The notes beneath the pieces are model-generated. The model searched no databases, had not been told where the DNA came from, and saw only the letters and a list, made by a program, of their open reading frames with translations. Of a stretch of DNA of 64,000 bases, positions 48,583-54,977 are shown in pieces. The translations under genes and the position numbers were made by a program. Position 1 is the first letter of the stretch. Every line of letters starts with the position of its first letter. This DNA is from DASTEQ01 sp040905185 (GTDB lineage: Bacteria; Chloroflexota; Limnocylindria; QHBO01), in NCBI GenBank assembly GCA_040905185.1, contig JBBDRZ010000001.1, positions 434,001-498,000 on the forward strand, written 5' to 3'.

Positions 48583-49338
48583 CTACCGGACCCAGATGAC
48601 GAAGGTGATCACCTGCATCCCCCCGCCCACGTCGGCGACGTAGACATCGTCGTCGACGGCCCGACCCCAGGCAGCCGGGGCACGCGGGTCGCGCTGCCCG
48701 TTGCCAGCCGGCGTTGACGCCCCCGAGGCGCCAGCGTCCAGGTGGGCGTAGATCTGCGCCAGCTGGTCGTAGTCGTGCTGGTTCGGATGCTGGTTGGAGT
48801 TCGGGCTGTCCGTGTAGTCCATGCAGGTGCCGAGGTTCGGGTTTTCGAAATCCTCGTCCTGATGGTCCAGGCCGAAGTCGTGCCCGATCTCCTGGCACAT
48901 GACGTACTGGCGCCATTCATCGGTGTTGTAGGCCGGGGTGTTGAAATATGTGTCATTCACCCGGGCCGTGGCCCGCGTGATGTGCGAGCCCCTCACCCAT
49001 ATCTGGGCGACACCCAGCCAGCCGGTGTTCCCGTAGGCGCCACTGCAGACGTTGATCTTGCCGTTGATCGCCTTGCAGGTCTTGCCGTTGGTCCCGGCAC
49101 CAGCCACCTCGTCGAGGTCGAGGACTGATGATTCCTCCCAGTCCACGATTGCCACGTCGAGGTGTCCATCCCACGTGGTGGTGACGCTGTCGACTACCTG
49201 CAGTGTGAAGGGGTTCGCAGCCCTCGCCCAGTGGTAGTTCCCCCACGCGTGCGACGCCGCCGTCACCGCCGGCATGGCGAGAAGGACCAATGTCAGAAGT
49301 CCGATGATCAGCGCCTGACGGCGCGATGCGCGACGCAC
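48583..49338 (-). CDS. secreted matrixin-like protein with QExxH motif
   Basis: A 251-residue secreted protein. After a basic start and hydrophobic segment (ALIIGLLTLVLLAMPAVTA) comes a ~200-residue domain with four Cys. The region EWRQYVMCQEIGHDFGLDH matches the matrixin metalloprotease helix (HEIGHxxGLxH), but the first His is Gln; the following His pair remains, and CMDYTDSPN resembles a Met-turn. Activity with altered zinc binding, or a non-proteolytic role, is possible. GTG at 49338 is preceded by GGAGGTAAG; the frame extends to 49359. The last 60 residues are unrelated to the protease core. Confidence 0.75.
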   Translation of the reverse strand: MRRASRRQALIIGLLTLVLLAMPAVTAASHAWGNYHWARAANPFTLQVVDSVTTTWDGHLDVAIVDWEESSVLDLDEVAGAGTNGKTCKAINGKINVCSGAYGNTGWLGVAQIWVRGSHITRATARVNDTYFNTPAYNTDEWRQYVMCQEIGHDFGLDHQDEDFENPNLGTCMDYTDSPNSNQHPNQHDYDQLAQIYAHLDAGASGASTPAGNGQRDPRAPAAWGRAVDDDVYVADVGGGMQVITFVIWVR

Positions 49339-49485
49339 GAAAATCCTTACCTCCAGCACCGGGGATGCGAGGCCGCCCCCATCTGACAGTCAGTATCGCC
49401 GATCGCGCAAGGTCACCAGACCGCACCCGACCACGCCTCACAGCGGGAGCAGTCGGGGCGGACGGCGATGCGAACGCCGGGTTGG

Positions 49486-49875
49486 TCAGGCGTTCGGCAG
49501 GATCGGGCAGCGGAAGTCGGCGTCGAGGGCTCGCACCAGGACGAGGTCACCGTCGTCGACCAGGTCCATGACGTCGTCGAAGTCGGTCAGGAGGTGCGCG
49601 TCAGCCGGTTCGACCCATGTCGCCAGCCACACCGCCCAACGACCGCCATGCGACCCCTGGCCGGGCGCGTACTGCGCCACGCCGCCCTGGTCGAAGTTCG
49701 TGAACGCGACGATTGGATCGGTCCCCGTGCCGGGGTCCACCCGAGCCGGATTGCCGAAGGTTCGGTACGCGTCGCCCTCGGCATAGATCGTCCCAAACTC
49801 GCGGGCGCCGACTGGCGCCGCGATTGCCAGGGATAGGAGTGCTGCCAACGGCAGCACGGCAAGCAAGCGATTCAT
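49486..49875 (-). CDS. small secreted protein of unknown function
   Basis: A 129-residue protein with a clear signal peptide (LLAVLPLAALLSLAIAAPVGA, cut at about residue 24) and a ~105-residue mature part rich in Asp and Gly, with one Cys near the C-terminus. No family is recognised. ATG at 49875 lacks a strong ribosome-binding site. It follows the sensor kinase gene on the same strand, and the gap holds three 11-base-spaced TGAC repeats like those before the response regulator, so it is a likely target of that system. Confidence 0.7.
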   Translation of the reverse strand: MNRLLAVLPLAALLSLAIAAPVGAREFGTIYAEGDAYRTFGNPARVDPGTGTDPIVAFTNFDQGGVAQYAPGQGSHGGRWAVWLATWVEPADAHLLTDFDDVMDLVDDGDLVLVRALDADFRCPILPNA

Positions 49876-49948
49876 CTCGATTCTCCGAGTGCGGCCGGCG
49901 TCTCCGGCCTACCGCGCTACAGCCTCGCAAGGCATTGCGTGCGCCTGA

Positions 49949-49974
49949 CGACCTGACCATGACCGTTTGGTGAC
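49949..49974 (-). promoter_or_regulatory. 11-base direct repeats (Pho-box-like) before the small secreted protein gene
   Basis: CGAC at 49949, TGAC at 49960 and TGAC at 49971 (plus-strand reading; GTCA/GTCG on the minus strand) are spaced exactly 11 bases apart. PhoB-type regulators bind TGTCA-like repeats with an 11-base period. Located 74-99 bases upstream of ATG 49875. Confidence 0.45.
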
Positions 49975-49991
49975 GATGGGGCTCCCCTGGC

Positions 49992-51080
49992 TCAGGCACC
50001 AGCGCCCTGCGTGGGTGCCCGCATCGGCAGGCGGAACCAGACCTCGGTACGCCCATCGGCCGATGTGGCGCCGACACTCCCGCCGTGGTCTTCCACGATC
50101 TGGCGCACGATGGTCAGGCCGATGCCGGCGCCGCCACTGGCGCGCGCCCGCGACCGATCGACGCGATGCAGCCGCTCCCAGATGAGCGGCAGCTCGGCGG
50201 GCGGGATCTCCGTCCCCGTGTTCGCGATCGCACAGTGCAACCACCCGCCATCCGCCCGCAGCCGGACCTCGATCGTCCCGCCGTCGTTCGTATAGCGGGC
50301 CGCATTGTGGACCAGGTTCGCCACGACCTGACCGATGGCGTCAGGGTCGCCGCGAATCGCGGGCACGGTCGCGGCGTTCTCGAGACGGACGTCGATCCGC
50401 CGTTGCGCCAGGTCGGGCGACACGAGCTCCATCGTGCGCCGCACCAGGGCCGCCAGGTCGACCTCGACGCGGGCCATCGTCCGCTCGCCTCGCTCCCCGC
50501 GGGCGAGCTGATCAAGCCCTTCGACCAGGCGGGTCAGCCGTTCGATCTCATCCTTCACCGTGCGCAGCACCTCGGGGCTCGGCTCAATGACCCCGTCCGC
50601 CAGCGCTTCGGTGTAGCCACGCAGGCTGGTGAGGGGCGTGCGCAGCTCATGGGCGACGTCCTCGACGACGGCCCTGCGCAGCTCTTCGACCCGCTGCAGG
50701 GTGGCGGCCATGCGGTTGAACGACTGCGCCAGCCGACGCAGCTCCGGGTCGGGGGGTTCGGGGACGCGTGCCGCCAGGTCGCCGCTCGCGACGGCCCCGG
50801 TGGCCACGGTGAGCTGCTCGAGCGGGCGCATCAAGCGCCGCACGAGCCACCAGGCGGCCACCGCGCCAAGGACGATGCCCGCGCCTGCGCCGATCAACAG
50901 CACGCGGATCACGTACTGGTCGAACATCGCCTCCGCCTCCTGGCGCGTGGCGACGCCCTCCATGATCAGATGCATGACGCGCTCGGCGCTGAACTGGACG
51001 ACGGCGTAGACGATCACCGCCGCCACGCCAAACGAGACCAGCACGAACACGGCCACCAGCCGAGTGCGGAGCGAGGGCAT
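49992..51080 (-). CDS. sensor histidine kinase (PhoR/BaeS-like)
   Basis: A 362-residue membrane histidine kinase: two TM helices (~8-28, 58-80) around a very short extracytoplasmic loop, a HAMP domain (~80-132), the HisKA H-box VAHELRTPLTSLRGY (His144) and the ATPase domain with N-box NLVHNAARYTND and GAGIGLTIVRQIVEDHGG. The G1-type box reads ANTGTEIPP, with Asn for the usual Asp. The small sensor loop suggests sensing within the membrane or through a partner. It follows the regulator gene by 3 bases. Confidence 0.94.
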   Translation of the reverse strand: MPSLRTRLVAVFVLVSFGVAAVIVYAVVQFSAERVMHLIMEGVATRQEAEAMFDQYVIRVLLIGAGAGIVLGAVAAWWLVRRLMRPLEQLTVATGAVASGDLAARVPEPPDPELRRLAQSFNRMAATLQRVEELRRAVVEDVAHELRTPLTSLRGYTEALADGVIEPSPEVLRTVKDEIERLTRLVEGLDQLARGERGERTMARVEVDLAALVRRTMELVSPDLAQRRIDVRLENAATVPAIRGDPDAIGQVVANLVHNAARYTNDGGTIEVRLRADGGWLHCAIANTGTEIPPAELPLIWERLHRVDRSRARASGGAGIGLTIVRQIVEDHGGSVGATSADGRTEVWFRLPMRAPTQGAGA

Positions 51081-51083
51081 CGG

Positions 51084-51791
51084 TCAGCCAGCTGGGGGGA
51101 GCTTCTGGACCGCGCCGATGAACTTGTAGCCGACCGTGCGAACGGTCGCGATAAAGCGCGGCTCAAGCGGGGAGTCGCCCAACCGGCGGCGCAACCTGCC
51201 GAGGTGGACGTCGATGGTGCGGTCGATGATCCCCGGATCGTCCGCGCCATGGATGGCGTCGATCAGCTCATCTCGGGTGAACACGCGACCGGGCCGGCTC
51301 ATGAGCGCGTGGAGCAGGCGGAACTCGTGGGGCGTGACCTGGATCGGAGCGCCATCCAACGCGACCTCGACCCGGCTGGGGTCGAGCACCAGGCCATCGG
51401 CCTCCAGGATCGGTCCATCCGCGGTGGGGGGTCGGACCCGCCGCAGGTGCGCGCGGATGCGAGCCATCAGCTCGCGCGGGCTGAAGGGCTTGACGATGTA
51501 GTCGTCCGCGCCGAGGTCCAGGCCCACCACCTTGTCCGAGTCGCCGCTGCGGGCGGTCAGGAGCAGGATCGGGGCGTCGCTCTCGTCACGCAGCCGGCGA
51601 CACACCTCGAACCCGTCGAGGCCCGGGAGCATGACGTCCAGCAGGACGATGTCCGGTCGCCGTTGGCGCGCCCGTTCCAGCGCCTGCGGCCCATCCTCGG
51701 CAAACGCCGTGTGGTGTCCCTCGCGCTCGATGTACAGGCGCAGAAGCTCGCGGATCTTCGGGTCGTCGTCGACCACGAGAACAGTGGCCAT
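51084..51791 (-). CDS. OmpR/PhoB-family response regulator
   Basis: A 235-residue regulator: receiver domain with VVDDDPKI, phospho-Asp in IVLLDVMLPGLDG, switch Thr in LLLTARSGD and Lys in DDYIVKPFSPREL, then a C-terminal winged helix (~130-230) with VTPHEFRLLHALMSRPGRVF and RTVGYKF. ATG at 51791 lies 7 bases after TAGACT. Immediately before that box are three TGAC repeats with an 11-base period, as expected for autoregulation by a PhoB-type protein. Cognate kinase is the next gene. Confidence 0.95.
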   Translation of the reverse strand: MATVLVVDDDPKIRELLRLYIEREGHHTAFAEDGPQALERARQRRPDIVLLDVMLPGLDGFEVCRRLRDESDAPILLLTARSGDSDKVVGLDLGADDYIVKPFSPRELMARIRAHLRRVRPPTADGPILEADGLVLDPSRVEVALDGAPIQVTPHEFRLLHALMSRPGRVFTRDELIDAIHGADDPGIIDRTIDVHLGRLRRRLGDSPLEPRFIATVRTVGYKFIGAVQKLPPAG

Positions 51792-51798
51792 GGCGGGC

Positions 51799-51804
51799 AG
51801 TCTA
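51799..51804 (-). promoter_or_regulatory. -10 hexamer TAGACT of the response regulator gene
   Basis: TAGACT ends 7 bases before ATG 51791 and is directly adjoined upstream by the last of three GTCA repeats. Confidence 0.5.
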
Positions 51805-51830
51805 TGACCTGCGCGTGACGACCCGATGAC
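51805..51830 (-). promoter_or_regulatory. 11-base direct repeats (Pho-box-like) before the response regulator gene
   Basis: TGAC at 51805, 51816 and 51827 on the plus strand, i.e. GTCA three times with an exact 11-base period toward the regulator gene, occupying the -35 region next to TAGACT. This is the layout of a PhoB-type activation site and suggests autoregulation. Confidence 0.55.
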
Positions 51831-51836
51831 GGCCGT

Positions 51837-51913
51837 TGGTCGGGGCGGGCGGATTTGAACCGCCGACCCCTGCGTCCCGAACGCAGTGCGCTACCAGGCT
51901 GCGCTACGCCCCG
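51837..51913 (-). tRNA. tRNA-Pro (anticodon CGG)
   Basis: A complete cloverleaf on the minus strand: acceptor CGGGGCG/CGCCCCG, anticodon stem CTGCG/CGCAG with loop TTCGGGA (anticodon CGG, positions 34-36), T-loop GTTCAAATC with stem GGCGG/CCGCC, and discriminator A followed by an encoded CCA (51837-51839). The gene lies between the response regulator and the cyclase gene. Confidence 0.95.
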
Positions 51914-52005
51914 ACCGGATCCGTCACCGTCGCCATCGAGCGGCCGGATCGGCTCAGCATCCTACCAGTCGGGCATGGCCCTGCCAATCAACCCCTATCG
52001 GCTGC

Positions 52006-52011
52006 TAGGCT
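52006..52011 (+). promoter_or_regulatory. -10 hexamer TAGGCT of the cyclase gene
   Basis: TAGGCT ends 7 bases before ATG 52019; there is no Shine-Dalgarno. Confidence 0.45.
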
Positions 52012-52018
52012 GCACCCG

Positions 52019-52813
52019 ATGGCACCCGATGACGAGAAGACCGAGACCTGGCGACAGGTTCTGACCAGGCCAGGGTTGGCCCCGTTTGCGCGATGGTTCC
52101 GCTGGTTGCCCAGCAGCCCACGCTGCCCGCTGTGCCTGGCGCCGTACAGCAAGCCGTTCGGGCCGATCGTGGGTCGCCTCGGCTTCGGTCGCTCGGCGCG
52201 CTATCCGCAGTTGTGCAACCCGTGCTTCCGCGACCTGGCCAGCGAACCCGGCGGCGCGGAGGTATCGATCACCGTCCTGTTCGCCGACGTGCGGGGCTCC
52301 ACGGGGATCGCCGAACAGACCACAGCCGCCGACTTCTCGCAGCTCCTCCAGGGCTTCTATTCGCTCGTGACCGATGCCGTCCAGGCCCAGGGCGGCATCA
52401 TCGACAAGTTCCTGGGTGACGGCGTCATGGCGCTGTTCATCCCATCCTTCACCGAGCGGCACGACGCCGCGGGCGGCCTGGCGGCGGGGCGGCGCATCCT
52501 CGCCGAAGCCCGCCTCCCGGTGGGCGTGGGGGTGAACACCGGACTGGCCTTCACCGGCTTCCTTGGGCCCACCGCCGAAGTCGCGGGCTTCAGCGCGGTG
52601 GGTGACGCGGTGAACGTCGCGCACCGGCTGGGCGAGGCAGCCGCGGCCGGCGAGCTGCTCATCTCGGCCGAGGCCGCCGCCCAGGCGGCCTTCGACCCGG
52701 CCGCCAGCGGCGAGGGGTGGGTCCAGCGCGAGCTGTCCGTCAAGGGCCGGGACCAGGTGGTCTCCGTCTGGAGCCTCCAGATTCCAGCTGTCGCAGCCGC
52801 TGCCGCGGCGTAG
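52019..52813 (+). CDS. class III adenylate/guanylate cyclase with N-terminal Cys motif
   Basis: A 264-residue cytoplasmic protein. The N-terminal ~80 residues carry CPLC and CNPC pairs about 35 residues apart, likely a zinc site. The cyclase homology domain (~85-255) has VLFADVRGSTGIAE with a metal Asp, IIDKFLGDGVMALF with Lys, Gly-Asp and the second metal Asp, and GDAVNVAHRLGEAA with the transition-state Asn and Arg. The Lys suggests ATP as substrate. ATG at 52019 is supported by the upstream -10 box; the frame extends into the antisense of the tRNA, which is not coding. Confidence 0.88.
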   Translation: MAPDDEKTETWRQVLTRPGLAPFARWFRWLPSSPRCPLCLAPYSKPFGPIVGRLGFGRSARYPQLCNPCFRDLASEPGGAEVSITVLFADVRGSTGIAEQTTAADFSQLLQGFYSLVTDAVQAQGGIIDKFLGDGVMALFIPSFTERHDAAGGLAAGRRILAEARLPVGVGVNTGLAFTGFLGPTAEVAGFSAVGDAVNVAHRLGEAAAAGELLISAEAAAQAAFDPAASGEGWVQRELSVKGRDQVVSVWSLQIPAVAAAAAA

Positions 52814-52855
52814 CCGGAGGGGGCGCAGTCGGGCTGGGCGCATCGGTCAAGCACC

Positions 52856-52861
52856 TATAGT
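52856..52861 (+). promoter_or_regulatory. -10 hexamer TATAGT of the mannosyltransferase gene
   Basis: TATAGT, the closest to consensus in the window, ends 8 bases before ATG 52870. Confidence 0.5.
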
Positions 52862-52869
52862 CCGACGCC

Positions 52870-54015
52870 ATGGAGGCGGTGCGCGGCTGGCTGCGGACGA
52901 CCGATGCCCGGCTCGTGGGCCTGACCCTGCTGGTGAAGGCCCTGCTCTTCGCCTGGGGCCTCGTGATGGTGGCCCTGGTAAGCGATCGACCCATCGACAT
53001 CGGTCAGGTGTTCGGCATCTGGAACCGGTGGGACGCGCCGCACTACCTCGACGTCGCGCTGTTCGGGTACACCGCTTACGACCCCGGCAATCTGCCGATG
53101 TACAGCAAGCTCGGCGACCTGGACCTGTTCATCGTGTTCTACCCGCTGTTCCCGTGGGCGACCGCCGTCGGCCTCGCCTTCCTGCCCGACCTGGTGGCAC
53201 CCATCATGGTCAGCGCTATCGCGTCGGTGGCGGCGGTCCTGCTGCTCTACCGGCTCGTGGCGCGCGAGTTCGGAGAACGCATCGGGAAGCGGGCTGCGAT
53301 CTTCATGCTGATCTTCCCGACCGCCTACTTCCTCCACATCGGCTACACCGAGTCGCTGTTCCTGGCGCTGGTGCTGGGCTCATTCCTGGCCACCCGGACT
53401 GACCGATGGTGGCTGGCCGGCCTGCTGGGCGGGCTGGCAGCGCTGACGCGGGTCAACGGGCTGATCCTCATCCCGGCCCTCGCGGCAGAGGCGTGGCTGC
53501 AGTGGGCCCGGGATGGGCGCTGGCGGGCCGCATGGGCCGGGATCGGCCTGGTGGCGGTGGGGTTTGGGGGCTACTTACTGGTCAACTACGCGGTGTACGG
53601 CAACCCGTTCGAGTTCCTGCGGATCCAGAGCGAGCACTGGTTCAAGTCCCTGGCCTGGCCGTGGGAGGGGATCGGCGGCGTGTTCGGGTGGCTCGAGAAT
53701 GACAGTCCCGAGAACGTCGTCATGTATGGCGTCACCGAGCTGGTGGCCATCGGCCTGGGGCTGGCGGGGACTTTGGTGGCGGCGTTCCGCTTCCGCCCCG
53801 GCTGGTTCAGCTGGATGACCGGTAACTGGCTCCTGTTCGTGAGCACCTCGTTCGTGCTGTCCGTGCCGCGCTACGCGCTCACCATGTTCCCGTTGTTCGC
53901 GTGGTTCGCCCAGCTGGCCGAGCGGCGCTGGCTCGGGGTCGCGCTGGGGGGCGTCTCGGTGGCACTCCTGCTGTGGTTCTCGGCGCGCTTCGCGACCGGG
54001 GCGTGGGCCTTCTGA
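52870..54015 (+). CDS. PIG-V-like mannosyltransferase family membrane protein
   Basis: A 381-residue polytopic protein (about 9-10 TMs) resembling GPI mannosyltransferase PIG-V/Gpi18 and related bacterial glycosyltransferases of the GT-C fold. The acidic first loop has WNRWDAPHYLDVAL, the usual acidic catalytic site of these lipid-sugar-dependent enzymes, followed by YPLFPWATAV and FPTAYFLHIGYTESLFLAL. It would use a polyprenyl-linked sugar on the outer face; acceptor unknown. A structured region and a terminator follow the stop. Confidence 0.85.
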   Translation: MEAVRGWLRTTDARLVGLTLLVKALLFAWGLVMVALVSDRPIDIGQVFGIWNRWDAPHYLDVALFGYTAYDPGNLPMYSKLGDLDLFIVFYPLFPWATAVGLAFLPDLVAPIMVSAIASVAAVLLLYRLVAREFGERIGKRAAIFMLIFPTAYFLHIGYTESLFLALVLGSFLATRTDRWWLAGLLGGLAALTRVNGLILIPALAAEAWLQWARDGRWRAAWAGIGLVAVGFGGYLLVNYAVYGNPFEFLRIQSEHWFKSLAWPWEGIGGVFGWLENDSPENVVMYGVTELVAIGLGLAGTLVAAFRFRPGWFSWMTGNWLLFVSTSFVLSVPRYALTMFPLFAWFAQLAERRWLGVALGGVSVALLLWFSARFATGAWAF

Positions 54016-54030
54016 GCGCGGGCAACGAAG

Positions 54031-54096
54031 TGTCCCGAAGGAACCGCGGCGACCGTTGATGTCATCTCGGGTCCGGCCAGCTGCCCCTTCGGGACA
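54031..54096 (+). other. structured element closed by an 11-base inverted repeat
   Basis: TGTCCCGAAGG (54031-54041) and CCTTCGGGACA (54086-54096) are perfect inverted repeats around a 44-base insert. A second small hairpin (AGCCG at 54097-54101 with CGGCT at 54114-54118) and a terminator follow. It lies between convergent genes, so it may be a 3' UTR structure, a small RNA with its own terminator, or an extragenic repeat. No known RNA family is recognised. Confidence 0.45.
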
Positions 54097-54118
54097 AGCC
54101 GCAGGATGCGGGACGGCT

Positions 54119-54141
54119 GGGGGGGACGCAAGCCCCCTTTT
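54119..54141 (+). terminator. intrinsic terminator
   Basis: A run of seven G, a short loop (ACGCAAG) and CCCCC followed by TTTT. This is the best intrinsic terminator in the window and would end the transcript of the mannosyltransferase gene or of the structured element just before it. Confidence 0.75.
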
Positions 54142-54182
54142 CCACGACCTTTGCGCTTCGCCGATCAGTTGTCCACAGCTCG

Positions 54183-54974
54183 TCACGCATGCCAGGCGTC
54201 GAATGCCTCGCCAACGACCGTCTCGAAGCGCAGGCCCATGAGGACGATCCCCGCGAAGCCCACGTCCCGCGCCGTTTTGGCGACCGCGCGCGCCACGCGC
54301 CAGCCCTCGGCCCGCCGCTCCGCCGAGTTCAGGCCGGTCAGGCGTTTTCGGAGCTCCGCGCCAATCGGTATGGCGCCCACCGACTCCAGGCGCTGAACCC
54401 AGCGCTCGGAGAACGGCGGGGTGACCTCCAGGTACACCGGCGGGTCGTCCGGACGGAGCTCGAGGTGCTCCATCATCGGCTGGACCGATGCCGGGTCCAT
54501 CACCGGGCCGACCATCAGGAACTGGGCGCCAACGGTCACCCGCCGTCGGAAGACCCAGCGCCGTGACCGCGAGCTCATCCCGACCTCGAACTCGACGCTG
54601 GGCATGGACCGTTCCAGCTCGCGAAGGTACTCGACGATCTCGTAGCTGTTGCTCCAGTGCTCGACCTCGGGAAGCATGTCGCCCTGGACCACGAGGAATG
54701 AGCTCACCCCATTGCCGATGGCGCCCCGGACCTCGGATTCAATGGCCAGGATGTTCCGGTCGCGGGTGGAGCACACGACGGTGGGCTTCACGTCCGGCAC
54801 GTCATGCGCGATGCGGGCGCCATAGGCATAGGGCGACACACGGACCTGCTTGAAGGGGTTGTCTGTGATGAGGACGTGTTGCCAGCGCCCGCGCAGCTCA
54901 AGGTGGGTCATGTCCGGCAGGAGAGGCGGGTTGACCTCGACCATCTCGACCCAGTCCCCCCGAGTCGAGAGCAC
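54183..54974 (-). CDS. methylenetetrahydrofolate reductase-like protein
   Basis: A 263-residue TIM-barrel protein of the MTHFR (MetF) superfamily: VVCSTRDRNILAIESEVRGAIGNGVSSFLVVQGD is the central FAD/folate region (here in pieces), with VGAQFLMVGPVMD and AERRAEGWRVARAV later. It is shorter than MetF (~290) and the N-terminal Glu region is modified (EMVEVNPPLLPD), so a role in making 5-methyl-THF is likely but not certain. GTG at 54974 lies 3 bases after the metE stop; the two genes would supply and use methyl-THF for methionine. Confidence 0.82.
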   Translation of the reverse strand: MLSTRGDWVEMVEVNPPLLPDMTHLELRGRWQHVLITDNPFKQVRVSPYAYGARIAHDVPDVKPTVVCSTRDRNILAIESEVRGAIGNGVSSFLVVQGDMLPEVEHWSNSYEIVEYLRELERSMPSVEFEVGMSSRSRRWVFRRRVTVGAQFLMVGPVMDPASVQPMMEHLELRPDDPPVYLEVTPPFSERWVQRLESVGAIPIGAELRKRLTGLNSAERRAEGWRVARAVAKTARDVGFAGIVLMGLRFETVVGEAFDAWHA

Positions 54975-54977
54975 GGA

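Noticed and set aside
51836..52018. N-terminal extension of the cyclase frame beginning MVGAGGFEPPTPAS
   Set aside because: This is the well-known artificial translation of the antisense strand of a tRNA gene; the real start is ATG 52019, supported by a -10 box.
54168..54176. DnaA-box-like TTGTCCACA
   Set aside because: Single site with one mismatch, no cluster, no dnaA or dnaN nearby.
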